DNA of 64,000 nt from Paenibacillus baekrokdamisoli. Lineage in GTDB: Bacteria; Bacillota; Bacilli; Paenibacillales; Paenibacillaceae. Below the pieces are notes generated by a model. That model worked only from the letters and a program-made list of their open reading frames with translations, did not search any database and was not told the DNA's origin. The first letter of the stretch is position 1; each line of letters begins with the position of its first letter. The stretch lies in the NCBI RefSeq assembly GCF_003945345.1, contig NZ_AP019308.1, forward strand, positions 2,108,001-2,172,000, given 5' to 3'. The position numbers and the translations under genes are program-made. Of this stretch, positions 26,153 to 35,202 are shown piece by piece.

Positions 26153-26412
26153 TCAATAATAGTACCACATATTGGAACTATCCTGCCCGTTAGCAATCGC
26201 TTCTTCTTTGGTCAAACCCCATTTTCTCCGATTGCCATCTGGGGCAAAGACTTCGAAGCGCTTTTCTGGACGGACGACAGGGATAGCTGCTGATTCTCTT
26301 ATGATCCAACAATGATGGGTTTCGTTGTACAAGAATACTAATCGATGATGTTCTGAACTCAGTACAAAATCAGAAACGAATTCCTTTTCTTCATCCGTTA
26401 ACTTAAAATTGC
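26153..26412 (-). pseudogene. Fragment of unknown gene
   Basis: The open minus frame reads KLTDEEKEFVSDFVLSSEHH and then RKWGLTKEEAIANGQ, continuing through the core R5 to a stop at 26153. There is no start codon: the upstream end is joined abruptly to a plus-strand acetyltransferase fragment at about 26412. Family unknown. Confidence 0.45.
26183..26194. repeat. Solitary core R5
   Basis: A single CTGCCCGTTAGC without hairpin or second core. A degenerate core lies at 25963-25972. Confidence 0.5.
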
Positions 26413-26574
26413 ATGTTACAAGCCATTACTACTATTGAAGCTGAAACGGATAAAGACGCAGTTAACTTTTATCTTTCATGTGGGTTCATAGTGAAAGCTT
26501 TAGGTGAGCTATATCCAGGAACTGAGCTATTTTTATGCGTGAAGATTACTGATCATTATAAAACAGGGATTTAA
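26413..26574 (+). pseudogene. GNAT acetyltransferase C-terminal fragment
   Basis: The frame gives TIEAETDKDAVNFYLSCGFI followed by ELFLCVKI, the last helix-strand pair of a GNAT domain (AVNFYLSCGF is the usual A-x-x-F-Y-x-x-x-G-F). The first 100 residues are missing. Confidence 0.6.
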
Positions 26575-26598
26575 TCCAGTTGATATATTGGTAAGAGT

Positions 26599-26674
26599 CA
26601 AGCCTTGTCCACCTTCAAGCTTGTCTAAGTCCGTGAGAAGATGAGAGCAACCGAAACTTAGAGGAGGTTGCCTT
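26599..26674 (+). promoter_or_regulatory. Structured leader before a 21-codon ORF
   Basis: Two mutually exclusive pairings are visible: CTAAGT (26625-26630) with ACTTAG (26656-26661), and GCAACC (26647-26652) with GGTTGC (26666-26671). The second would close the Shine-Dalgarno GAGGAGG (26661-26667) in a hairpin. CAAGC/GCTTG (26599-26603, 26619-26623) can form a further stem. Confidence 0.4.
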
Positions 26675-26740
26675 ATGTCATCCAAAGAACAACGCAGCCG
26701 ATCGTTTGCCGCGTCTTTAAACAACAATAACTACAGTTAA
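26675..26740 (+). CDS. Possible 21-aa peptide
   Basis: ATG at 26675 with a consensus Shine-Dalgarno seven bases upstream encodes MSSKEQRSRSFAASLNNNNY plus one Ser, followed at once by a hairpin. The composition is polar with no membrane segment. It could be a leader or a small conserved protein; unrecognised. Confidence 0.4.
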   Translation: MSSKEQRSRSFAASLNNNNYS

Positions 26741-26777
26741 ACAGCCCTCATCATGACCGCATGGTGGGGCTGTTTGA
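26739..26777 (+). terminator. Terminator after the 21-codon ORF
   Basis: AAACAGCCC pairs with GGGCTGTTT, with additional CAT/ATG pairing in the stem. It begins in the stop codon of the small ORF. Confidence 0.6.
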
Positions 26778-26885
26778 TGCATACACTGTAACCGAGAAAT
26801 TACACTCAGGATTATGGTCAATGGCCGTATTCAGAATTGAACACGGCCATTCTCAAGAAGCTCGTCTGTCACCTAAAAGCGACGA

Positions 26886-27332
26886 TCAACGCGCCCTTGG
26901 CAAGTACCTTTGAAAGATTGACAGTAGTCCAAAAATTCCACTAAAAAAAGAGTAGTAATTAATAAAAACAGTATTTGTATATTGGTTAATTACTCCAAAA
27001 CGGTCGATTAAATTATTCAGTGTCTTATAAATATCAATAGCGTGAATATATTGGAGATAGAGACTTAACCCAAATAATAAAAGAAAAACGAATGGAAAAA
27101 CAGCTTTTCCTTTAGCAAAATATTGTTCTTTTCTGATTAAAATGAATATCCCTGCAAGAAGCAACAAATAACAGGGAATTTCGAGAAACCACAGTATTAT
27201 TGCTGGATTGCCATTACCTGATATTGCTCTTCCTGGTGTCATTTTAGTAGTAATTAGATCCACCAAAAATACTATGATAAGATTAAATAACAGGGTCGTA
27301 GTTATCGATATCAGTAAAGTTTTCTTTTTCAC
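26886..27332 (-). CDS. Hypothetical four-helix membrane protein
   Basis: 148 residues with four hydrophobic segments (about 5-25, 45-65, 75-95, 115-140). A GTG start has AAAGGA upstream. The gene is very AT-rich. Located just downstream of a broken C39-like peptidase gene on the same strand; no family recognised. Confidence 0.55.
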   Translation of the reverse strand: MKKKTLLISITTTLLFNLIIVFLVDLITTKMTPGRAISGNGNPAIILWFLEIPCYLLLLAGIFILIRKEQYFAKGKAVFPFVFLLLFGLSLYLQYIHAIDIYKTLNNLIDRFGVINQYTNTVFINYYSFFSGIFGLLSIFQRYLPRAR

Positions 27333-27357
27333 CTATTATCCTTTCATTATCGCAGTA

Positions 27358-27995
27358 TTAGCAGGACCAAGTTAGGTGGATAGCAAAGTTGGGAGCTTGG
27401 GTCATCCAGTTCAACCAAACTGTAGAGGTATTTGTTGCACCGTTATCAGGGTCTTTGATTCCAAAATATTTTGAATCATCCGCCTTGACTTCGTAGCCAA
27501 TTGCAGCAACAAAGTGATAATTTACATATGAGTCATCTGAAACATAGTAATCGTAACAAATAGCAGAAGGGGCCTATTATAATTAATATAGCTCTTGAAC
27601 TAATGTTGTTCCTAATATTCCAGAATTCATCTCACCATAAATGTGGTTAACCAACCCGGCATTACTACCATAATATGTATTATTTCTTACATTATAACCT
27701 TGCGACTTATAATAGTTTACAATCATTGCACCAGTTGTTGGCCCACATGCGGATTTGGAATTGGTTATCCCTGTTGATTGTTGGTAATTACGTGTAACTG
27801 CCAATTCTTTTTTAGAAGTGGCTGTTGCTGCTAACGTCTGATTAGAGTTAACAGAAGATAAATAATAATTCCAGTTGCTTGTGTTGTCTCCGGTGCTTTT
27901 TGGAAGAGTTCTAGGAATAACGGTATTTGCATTTTTACTGGATACAGACGCATTTGCTTGCCTTATTGACTTTGTATCTGAGGTATCCAGCCAAC
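27358..27995 (-). pseudogene. C39-like cysteine peptidase, interrupted
   Basis: One minus-strand frame reads from about 27995 (SIRQANASVSSKNANTV..., a secreted-type prosequence) through the catalytic-Cys motif SACGPTTGAM, then meets TAA, TAA and TAG at about 27575-27588. It resumes in the same frame with NYHFVAAIGYEVK (catalytic His) and ends WSC at 27358. The two halves together form a C39-like/YvpB-type domain. The signal peptide is missing at the upstream end, where a different sequence begins. Non-functional. Confidence 0.65.
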
Positions 27996-28074
27996 AACTT
28001 TTCCCTGAATCTTATCCCGAGAAAATGGTTTCTCATAAAAGTCACTTCTCCACTTCCTGCCGAAAATTCTCGGC

Positions 28075-28251
28075 AACCTGAAGCTCTCCAGCGGTTCCAA
28101 TACACCCGGCTTCCTCATCTCAAGCGGTGTTGCACTACTCTATATCGTGATCATGCTCGCCGTCCAAGACGCTTGGAAAAAAGCCTGGATCGGCAATGGC
28201 GGCAAAGCGATGATCGATCAGACCTCAATCAAGAGCACTGGCGCGTCCTAA
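28075..28251 (+). pseudogene. Membrane protein C-terminal fragment
   Basis: The frame gives NTPGFLISSGVALLYIVIML then AVQDAWKKAWIGNGGK to a stop at 28249. It looks like the last transmembrane helix and tail of a larger permease. It lacks a start and family is unknown. Confidence 0.35.
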
Positions 28252-28590
28252 TGTGACTGAGTGAGGAATCATTATGGCAGCCGCATCGCTTATCGCTGCG
28301 GAACCCGATAAGAGACAAATTAAGTCCCACCCGGGTAATGCCGAGTAATGACGTTCATATGCGTTTCTTTGCAAATCACGGGCGCGGTCCGTTCGGCAAA
28401 GAAGCGAAGGCCACTCCCCTCCCTGTTCGCGCCGCCTGCGCCCGCAAATCAGCAAGATGCGGATACCCGCTTGGATTGGATCGACAGGGTGATTGAGCAC
28501 ACTCTGCAGCTGTTTGTCATCCTCTCTAGGAGCAGTCCACTACTACTGATGACCGGCCTCCTGAGGGTGTCGGTTTTTTATGCCTCTATC
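28252..28590. other. Gap without recognised gene
   Basis: GC-rich sequence compared with the preceding 2 kb. No ORF with a ribosome-binding site. A weak hairpin with a T-run (ACCGGC...GTCGGTTTTTT, 28552-28579) could end plus-strand transcription. Confidence 0.4.
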
Positions 28591-30696
28591 TTACTCTCTC
28601 TTGCCTTTGTCCTTGTCTTTCGGTTTTCCGTGCTTGCGGCCTTCCGAACGATCCTCGTCTTTCTTACTGTGGTCTTTATTGGACTTATTGTGGTCTTTAT
28701 TGGACTTACCGTGGTCTTCATTGAACTTTTCGCGCCCTTTATCGGGCTTTGACTTTTTCTCCTCGTTCTTGCCGTCTTCTTCAGGTTTATTCTGTTTCTT
28801 CTCCGAAATGCCTGGAGCTTTAGGGAAAGCGATGACCGGCTCGCCTTTAAGCGCCTCACTCATTAGCTCCTGAAAGACGGCTGCCGCAGCCTTCGATGTC
28901 GTCGTTAAATAATGGTTCTCATCCGTATGGTCGTAACCAAGCCAAACAGCTCCGACAAGCTGAGGGGTGTATCCGACAAACCAGTTGTCTTTGGCCCCTT
29001 CTCCTCCGGTACCCGGCATTTCCGTTGTTCCCGTCTTACCGGCGACCGGGCGATCCTCAATCGCGGCTGCCTCTCCCGTCCCTTCCCGCACAACACCTTC
29101 GAGCATAGCCGTCATCGTATGCGCCACCGACGATTCCGTCGTTTTTTCCCCTGTATTCTCAGCAGCTTCTGCCAATATTTCGCCATCGGCGGATTCTATA
29201 CGGATAATCGAATGCGCTGGCATCCGAGTCCCGTCATTGGCAAACACACCGAAAGCTTCGGCCATATCCAAAGGTGAAACACCTTCCTGCAGGCCGCCTA
29301 GTGCAAGGCCAAGTGTACGGTCTGCATCCGTGAGCTCGATCCCGAATCGATTAGCTGCATCCATGCCGGCATCGATGCCGATTTCGTCCAGTAATCGAAC
29401 AGCCGGCACATTGTAGGAATGAACGATCGCATCGTAGATCGATACCTCTCCATGGTATGCCCCTCCGGCATTCTTCGGTTGATAGCCTCCGAAATCTACC
29501 GGCTCGTCCAAAAGCCTATCATCGGGGCTGTAGCCTTGCTCAAAGGCCGGCGTGTATACCGAGATCGGCTTCATCGTGGAACCGGGCTGACGCTTCAGCT
29601 GCACGGCGCGGTTAAACCCGCGAAACGGCTGATTGCCCCGCCCGCCAATCAGCGCTTTAATTCCGCCGTCGCGCGGATCGACCAGAACGGCGCCGCTTTG
29701 GATGAGTTGATCCGCTTTGCTTTCAGGAAACAATAGTTCCTGCGCATAAACACGTTCGGCAGCCTGCTGCATTTTCGTATCCAGCGTCGTATAGATTCGC
29801 AATCCACCATGCAGAACTTCATTCTCTGTCAAACCGTATAGGTTAGATGCTTCACGTATGATCTGATCCACATAATAAGGGTATTTGATGGCTTTACCGC
29901 GGATCGGCTTGAAGCTGCGCAGCTTAATCGGTTCAAGGATTGACGAATCGTACACATTCGCGCTTATTTTACCTTGTTCCTTCATGAGCTGAAGCACGAC
30001 GTTGCGGCGATCCTTAGCCTGCTCCGGGTGTTTGAAAGGAGATAGTGCAGAAGGCGCCCTGATGATACCTGCTAGCATAGCCGACTCCGAGAGCGTTAGC
30101 TGATTGACCCTTTTGCCGAAGTAAGTCTCTGCCGCCGGCTTGATTCCCCAAGCCCCTTCTCCGAAGTAAATTTGATTGAGATACTTTTCCATAATTTGCT
30201 GCTTATCGTAATTTCCCTCGATTTTTTTGGCAAGCAGAACTTCGTTCCATTTCCGTGTCCACGTTCGCTCTTGGGATAAAAAGACGTTTTTAGCCAGCTG
30301 CTGCGTAATCGTACTCGCGCCCTGTACGGTTTTCCCATTCGTCAGGTTTGTAAAAAGAGCACGTCCTATTCCCCATATATCCATCCCGTCATGCTCGAAG
30401 AATCGTTTATCCTCCACAGCTACCACCGCATCAACCAGGTGCTTCGGCAATCTGTCATAGCTCACGGCCTCGAACGTGTTCAGCGAAATCCGGCTCGCTT
30501 CCTTCTCATTCTGATCATATATAATCGTTGCGGCAGGCAGCGGCTTCCCGAGCAGTGTAATATCTTGCCTTGCAACCATCACGCCAAATACAGCCCAACC
30601 TGCGGCGGCGAATAGGCCTCCCGCCAGAAGTGCGGCAATAATAGCTTTTTTCCACGAAAATCGTTTCTTTGGTTTCTCTTTGATGATCGGTTCCAT
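28591..30696 (-). CDS. Class A penicillin-binding protein (bifunctional)
   Basis: 701 residues. Short cytoplasmic tail, one membrane anchor (about 17-42), a GT51 glycosyltransferase domain (EDKRFFEHDGMD, GASTITQQLAKN, RKWNEVLLAKKIE, about 85-245) and a transpeptidase domain with the SxxK active site GSTMKP, SYN and KTGTT motifs (about 355-575). The C-terminal 70 residues are highly charged with KSNKDHNKSNKDHSK-type repeats. It polymerises and cross-links peptidoglycan outside the membrane. The length is typical of PBP1a/1b-like proteins. GC content is higher than in flanking accessory genes. Confidence 0.93.
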   Translation of the reverse strand: MEPIIKEKPKKRFSWKKAIIAALLAGGLFAAAGWAVFGVMVARQDITLLGKPLPAATIIYDQNEKEASRISLNTFEAVSYDRLPKHLVDAVVAVEDKRFFEHDGMDIWGIGRALFTNLTNGKTVQGASTITQQLAKNVFLSQERTWTRKWNEVLLAKKIEGNYDKQQIMEKYLNQIYFGEGAWGIKPAAETYFGKRVNQLTLSESAMLAGIIRAPSALSPFKHPEQAKDRRNVVLQLMKEQGKISANVYDSSILEPIKLRSFKPIRGKAIKYPYYVDQIIREASNLYGLTENEVLHGGLRIYTTLDTKMQQAAERVYAQELLFPESKADQLIQSGAVLVDPRDGGIKALIGGRGNQPFRGFNRAVQLKRQPGSTMKPISVYTPAFEQGYSPDDRLLDEPVDFGGYQPKNAGGAYHGEVSIYDAIVHSYNVPAVRLLDEIGIDAGMDAANRFGIELTDADRTLGLALGGLQEGVSPLDMAEAFGVFANDGTRMPAHSIIRIESADGEILAEAAENTGEKTTESSVAHTMTAMLEGVVREGTGEAAAIEDRPVAGKTGTTEMPGTGGEGAKDNWFVGYTPQLVGAVWLGYDHTDENHYLTTTSKAAAAVFQELMSEALKGEPVIAFPKAPGISEKKQNKPEEDGKNEEKKSKPDKGREKFNEDHGKSNKDHNKSNKDHSKKDEDRSEGRKHGKPKDKDKGKRE

Positions 30697-30837
30697 ACAG
30701 ATGCCCCCAAGCTCTTCCTATTAACCTACTCTCGTCATAGTTAATATTTCGCAGAGAAAACCGATTTTCAGTGCGTTCGACCTAAATTACTCGTACTTTT
30801 TAACCAGGATTCCTACTAAAAGCATTAAGCCCGTCCC

Positions 30838-30865
30838 AATTCCCGTTAACGTTTTCTGTTAGCTC
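30838..30865. repeat. Degenerate core repeat R6
   Basis: CCCGTTAACgttttCTGTTAGCTCAAC has two cores nearly fused with no hairpin. Confidence 0.4.
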
Positions 30866-30874
30866 AACAATCGT

Positions 30875-31219
30875 TCAAATATGCAAAACCCTCTCATCCA
30901 TTCCGTTAAAACCGATTGATTGATATAAATGATGTGCATTATGACAGGCAAGTAACCTTACCGTTCGAATTTCTTGTTCACCGACAAAGCCATATTTACA
31001 ATCCTTATAGAAACAATAAGGCATGTCTTCTTTAATAAACGCACCTGCGCAAGCAACTATCTGCTTATTTTCTTCTACAATGAAAATGTCGCCGTCAAGA
31101 ACATATTGACTTTTTGGAACTTTTATCTCTTTCGTGGTATTAAATCCATCCTTTGTGCCATCAATATAACCTGTTGGAATTTCAGGTCTTACACCATGAA
31201 ACTGTTTGCCATAATTAAG
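30875..31219 (-). pseudogene. GNAT acetyltransferase remnant
   Basis: One frame reads YVLDGDIFIVEENKQIVACA, GAFIKEDMPYCFYKDC and then HNAHHLYQSIGFNGMDERVL to a stop at 30875. The order fits a GNAT domain, but the acetyl-CoA loop is missing between EQEIRTV and RLLACHNAHH, and no start codon exists. Internally deleted and 5' truncated. Confidence 0.5.
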
Positions 31220-31235
31220 CTAACTCCATTCAAAA

Positions 31236-31303
31236 CTGCACGTTACTTCAATAGAAAAGAGGAGCTGCTGCATAGGCATCTCCTCTACAATATGTTCGTC
31301 AGC
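31236..31303. repeat. Core-hairpin-core repeat R7
   Basis: CTGCACGTTACTTCAAT, stem GAGGAG/CTCCTC around a 15-base loop, and a degenerate right core TCGTCAGC. Confidence 0.65.
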
Positions 31304-31309
31304 GTATGG

Positions 31310-31715
31310 AAGAGGGATGCCTGAACGCAGTGGTCATCTTCGATGAGATCAAAGACAAGGATACAACGGTAGTGTAACTACCCTTCGCTACTTCATCAGA
31401 CCGCTGAAACCCATCGTCACTTCGAACGCCACGGAACGGTTTGCGACCGTACCTGGTGAGCAAGCACAAGTCGACTGGGGGCATTTACGAGTAGCTTGGA
31501 ATCAATCCTAAAAGCGCTTGTATGCATTCATTATGGAGCTTGGTTATTCACGGACGTTGTATGTGGAATATACAGAAGATGAGAAAGTAGAGACGCTTAT
31601 CGGGCTGTCATGAACAAGCCATGGCGTACTTTGGAGGAATTACCCGAACCTGCTTGTATGACAATATGAAGACGGTAGTCATCGGGCAATGAGCAACCCG
31701 TAGCACTTCATCGGC
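31310..31715 (+). pseudogene. IS21 istA transposase remnant
   Basis: Segments in different frames read RFATVPGEQAQVDWGHLRVA, YAFIMELGYSRTLYVEYTED and a YDNMKTVV-like stretch, in the order found in the DDE core of IstA. Several frameshifts and stops separate them. No istB follows. Confidence 0.7.
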
Positions 31716-31739
31716 GCCAACTCACGTGAAGGACTAATG

Positions 31740-32051
31740 TCAAGTTTTCTTTCCTCGTTGACTGCTAAGTAATAGGAGCCTCTCTGCGTTCTCCAGGGAC
31801 GCACTATTAACCGCATCCGAGTCGACGATGAATTGGTTTTCAAGGAAACAGGATATTTTCAACTGCTTGACCTTCATCTTGTTGGACGTAAATTTGATCT
31901 CTACATCCAGGACGAACATATCCTTCCCGAGCGCTTCCTGCACGCCGGTGTAAGACAGTGGGTCGACGATTTCCCATCGAAGTCCGATTCGAAGTGGCAG
32001 CTTCGAATCGAACTCATAAATAATATCCTCGTTCATCCCCAGTTCCACCAA
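31740..32051 (-). CDS. Unknown protein, probably 5' truncated
   Basis: 103 residues from the first ATG, but the frame is open for a further 54 bases upstream (encoding SYDHAQPLHLGSAEALVEL), so the true N-terminus is lost or elsewhere. Mixed alpha/beta composition with no signal or membrane segment. A fragment of the same gene (LRWEI-x-DPL) occurs at 21789-21817. No family recognised. Confidence 0.4.
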   Translation of the reverse strand: MVELGMNEDIIYEFDSKLPLRIGLRWEIVDPLSYTGVQEALGKDMFVLDVEIKFTSNKMKVKQLKISCFLENQFIVDSDAVNSASLENAERLLLLSSQRGKKT

Positions 32052-32114
32052 AGCTTCCGCGCTGCCGAGGTGAAGTGGTTGCGCGTGGTCGTAGCTTACG
32101 ACGGTTTCCCAAGA

Positions 32115-32681
32115 CTAAGGGGTTTCCAAAGTAATTGAAAACACATGCATGTTTGGATTAAATGGAAGTTTCATATGACAAACCTCCATGCCGTTTGGAA
32201 AAGGAACAGAACAGCAGAAAATCGCCCTCGGCCCTTCACTTGTTGTCGTAACAAGTCCGGCCACTTTGCAAATCTTTGAGGGTCTGTCATATTCCCAGCT
32301 CTCGATTCCCTTCCAGAAGTTATAGAAAAAAACTTCCACCTGTTCCTCTAAGCCATTCGCATCTATCACACAAATCGTCTCGCTGAAGTCTGCACTTTCA
32401 CAGAAACCAATCAAGTGCATCTTACTGTACCTTTTAACCGCTGTTTCCAAACTCTGGCCTTCACAGCATACATGATCATAACCTTCCTTCGAAATATCCG
32501 GAAAGATAAAAGGTATCCCATAACGTTCATATGTCTCATTTATGCCAGGCAAGCATTCAGGCTTAAAAAGTTCATCGAAATGTGCTACTCTATAGGTCTC
32601 CGGCGCTGTTTCCCCCACCTCAAAGTTTACATACTTATGATTAAGAAATAAATTAAGATCTTGCTTATGGAAATCAGTCAC
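32115..32681 (-). CDS. Unknown protein coupled to a BtrH-like gene
   Basis: 188 residues, GTG start lying within the last codons of the preceding gene (GTGACTGA overlap, 8 bases), so the two are translationally coupled. It has several Cys (HVCCEG, IFCCSVP) and aromatic residues and no signal peptide. A family could not be named. The pairing with the 345-aa BtrH-like protein suggests both act on the same substrate, possibly an acyl or aminoacyl carrier intermediate. Confidence 0.6.
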   Translation of the reverse strand: MTDFHKQDLNLFLNHKYVNFEVGETAPETYRVAHFDELFKPECLPGINETYERYGIPFIFPDISKEGYDHVCCEGQSLETAVKRYSKMHLIGFCESADFSETICVIDANGLEEQVEVFFYNFWKGIESWEYDRPSKICKVAGLVTTTSEGPRAIFCCSVPFPNGMEVCHMKLPFNPNMHVFSITLETP

Positions 32682-33711
32682 AAGTTTTCACCCTCCATTC
32701 CTCGAGAACTTGGAACAAACTTGTAAAATACCTTTCTTCTAATTCTGGCAAATTCTTTACCTTCTTGGTAATAGAATCAGAATAGGCTTTATTTAACTTT
32801 TCGGAATTGCCGCACTTCCCGAAAACTCCGGCGATATATCCCCAATGCTCCAACAGCTCATCTGCAAGCGCTGCTGCAGGATTGCCCTCTCCAAAGACTT
32901 TCAGAAGCCTGTATCTTTCCACTGACTTTGATACCCGGAAATGATTCAACTGCTGATTAATTTTCTCTACCATATTTTTGTCAGAGAATAAATTATTGTT
33001 TAATACCCTGTCCTCAAAATTATCAGCAAACGTCCTTAATGTTGCTATACCTTCAAAGATGTCTGTTTTCCTGGATGTTATTGTATCGATAAATGAAGCT
33101 ATGTTGTTCTTTTCATCATCGGGAGTATATTCCCTGTCTTTAAACTCAGGATCAAGGCTGTATTCTATATATCCCGTGAAGTCCGTTCGGCTCAGATTCC
33201 GCAAATACCCCTCATAACAATTCTGGGCATCTTCGTAGCTGAATTTGAATTCATCGTAGGTAAACCCTGTCGCATACTTGTGTTCCAGAATGTCAAATGC
33301 CTGAATTTCATCATCATAGCCATAGACAAGTACAATATGTACCCAGTGGTGCTTGTTGTATGCATCAAAACGTATTTTTTCATAAAAGCAATCTATGAAC
33401 AGCAGGACAGGACGATTCGCATCTATAGAGTTCTTTAATTCCTGAATGACGTTCGTCGTGCTTTTTACCTGGCTGTTTATCCCCATATCCTTTAAAATGT
33501 CATCCATTTCCTTTATCGATTGGTGTTCCATCGAAATAAACCCCTGTGTAGAGTCATCCCCTTCTTTGTAGGTATAAATATCATTTAGCAAGACAGGCGT
33601 TATACTTTTTTTAAATTGCAATATGACGGGAAAAAGAGCGCTGTAGTAGCAGTTTTTGAAATATAAGTCATTCCACGCCTTGATGTTTCGAATTATTCCT
33701 TTAGTAGTCAT
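32674..33711 (-). CDS. BtrH N-terminal-domain-like protein (C39-like fold)
   Basis: 345 residues. KNCYYSALFPVILQF near residue 20 supplies a probable catalytic Cys, and HHWVHIVLVYGYDD near residue 125 the His-Asp pair, the arrangement of BtrH_N/C39-like domains. In butirosin synthesis BtrH transfers an acyl chain from a carrier protein to the aminoglycoside. The C-terminal 180 residues are helical and unassigned. GGAGG precedes the ATG. No carrier protein or synthetase is in this window, so the acyl donor is unknown. An alternative role is cysteine peptidase. Confidence 0.65.
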   Translation of the reverse strand: MTTKGIIRNIKAWNDLYFKNCYYSALFPVILQFKKSITPVLLNDIYTYKEGDDSTQGFISMEHQSIKEMDDILKDMGINSQVKSTTNVIQELKNSIDANRPVLLFIDCFYEKIRFDAYNKHHWVHIVLVYGYDDEIQAFDILEHKYATGFTYDEFKFSYEDAQNCYEGYLRNLSRTDFTGYIEYSLDPEFKDREYTPDDEKNNIASFIDTITSRKTDIFEGIATLRTFADNFEDRVLNNNLFSDKNMVEKINQQLNHFRVSKSVERYRLLKVFGEGNPAAALADELLEHWGYIAGVFGKCGNSEKLNKAYSDSITKKVKNLPELEERYFTSLFQVLEEWRVKTCD

Positions 33712-34054
33712 ATGTAACCTCCCTCATTCAGATATTTTACGGGCATAAAGAACTTTTATGACATTAGATTTGTTTTAGCCACATAACACACACGGCAAGT
33801 CCTTAAAGTCCACCCATCCGCTTGAGCGATCCTATCTAATTGCATCGACATTTACTTCGCCCAAAACTGTAAAACTACACGAAATATCTATCACCCCATT
33901 TTGCTTCTCCTTCGCTTTTTTGGACGTTATTTCACAACCGTTTCGAATTCATCCTACTCCCTTGATCCGTCTTGTTCTTGGAGATAAATTCCTCAAGCCG
34001 TTCAACGAGGCGCTGATTGATTGTATCTTCTATTTATTAAACCACGCTGCCCCT
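33712..34054. other. Gap with a short gene fragment
   Basis: On the minus strand a frame reads DTINQRLVERLEEFISKNK (about 33945-34025), perhaps the C-terminus of a lost helical protein. No start or ribosome-binding site. Confidence 0.35.
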
Positions 34055-34828
34055 TTACCTACTCCATTCCGTATTTTTTGTGCACTTTATAATAAATGCA
34101 GGAGGAATTAATGATGCCTTTTTATATGTATACCACACTGTAGGATCTCCCGAATTAATTTCCTCTTGGATGACAACATCTTCAACTACCTTTTCAATTT
34201 GAAATCCCGCTTGAATTAGCTCATTAATATATGTGCTGAGTTTCAGTTGATTCATTATTGCCGGCTTATCCCATGGCTCACACTGTTGAAGACCTTCCTC
34301 ATGGTAAGACTTATCAACTACAAGCTGTTCACCTTTCTGTCTAATTCGATTATGAAGCGGATGCTCCCAGCTAAAGATAAATGTTCCACCTGGTTTCAGG
34401 TAGCTGTACAGATGTTGTAGTGTCCTTCGCAAGTCAACGGTCCAACCAATCGCATAGATCGAATAAACAATATCAAAATACTTAATTGGGATACCGGGGT
34501 TATTTTCCATCGCCCCTTGAAAAAGGTTCAATTTTGTTTTGAAGTCCGTAAGGAGATCCCGCGCGGTCTCGATTTGAGTATTGGATAAATCGATTCCCCA
34601 AAGCTCAGAGGCTCCGTGCGAGGCCATGTATTTTAGGGAGTGCCCACTACCACAACCAATTTCTAAAACCTTCTTATCCGATAAATCACCAAATAGGTTT
34701 AGTTCGTTTTCTGTGGGCAGAAATGGGCCGTATATAGGAAGTGCAGTCCTGCCAAAAAACCGTGGAGCTACTTCATCCCAACTTTTTTTATTGGATAATA
34801 TATAATCTTCTTTTATGGATTCCAACAT
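34055..34828 (-). CDS. Class I SAM-dependent methyltransferase
   Basis: 257 residues. The SAM site VLEIGCGSGHSLKYM is at about 54-68, the acidic loop GIDLSNTQIE follows, and DIVYSIYAIGW and LKPGGTFIFSWEHPL complete a UbiE/Methyltransf_11 Rossmann fold. The substrate cannot be inferred. GGGAGG precedes the ATG. A single-gene unit; R8 is about 60 bases upstream of its start. Confidence 0.88.
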   Translation of the reverse strand: MLESIKEDYILSNKKSWDEVAPRFFGRTALPIYGPFLPTENELNLFGDLSDKKVLEIGCGSGHSLKYMASHGASELWGIDLSNTQIETARDLLTDFKTKLNLFQGAMENNPGIPIKYFDIVYSIYAIGWTVDLRRTLQHLYSYLKPGGTFIFSWEHPLHNRIRQKGEQLVVDKSYHEEGLQQCEPWDKPAIMNQLKLSTYINELIQAGFQIEKVVEDVVIQEEINSGDPTVWYTYKKASLIPPAFIIKCTKNTEWSR

Positions 34829-34890
34829 GTAATTCTACCTCCCATGCTAATCGTAATATCCAATCTATTCCACGTGCGTGTTGTGTTCTC

Positions 34891-34975
34891 CTGCCCGTCA
34901 GGTGAGCAAAAGGCTGCCATTCATGCCGGCAGCCTTGTTCTGGATGTTTATTCAGCTATCGTGTCCCGTAAATTA
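34891..34975. repeat. Core-hairpin-core repeat R8
   Basis: CTGCCCGTCA, stem GGCTGCC/GGCAGCC (34912-34918, 34928-34934), CTATCGTGTCCCGTAAATT. It lies at one edge of the lipid module. Confidence 0.65.
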
Positions 34976-35202
34976 TATGTTTTTAATAACCGCGATCAAT
35001 TTAACTACAGGAAAATGCAGGAAATTAAGCAAGGACCATCGAATAAATGTGTAGAAAGTTTTCGGTATATGCACGCTGAGTAAACAATTTGTCCGGATGG
35101 TAATCGATCAGGGGTCATTATGTTATATTAGACTGAGCAGCAAAGCGATATTAAGAAGTTAAAGCGGCAAGTGGCATGCTAGCATAAGGGGGATTATTAA
35201 CC

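Noticed and set aside
28348..28752. 134-codon plus-strand ORF
   Set aside because: It mostly overlaps the Lys/Asp-rich tail of the penicillin-binding protein on the opposite strand; hydrophobic repeats are complements of that tail.
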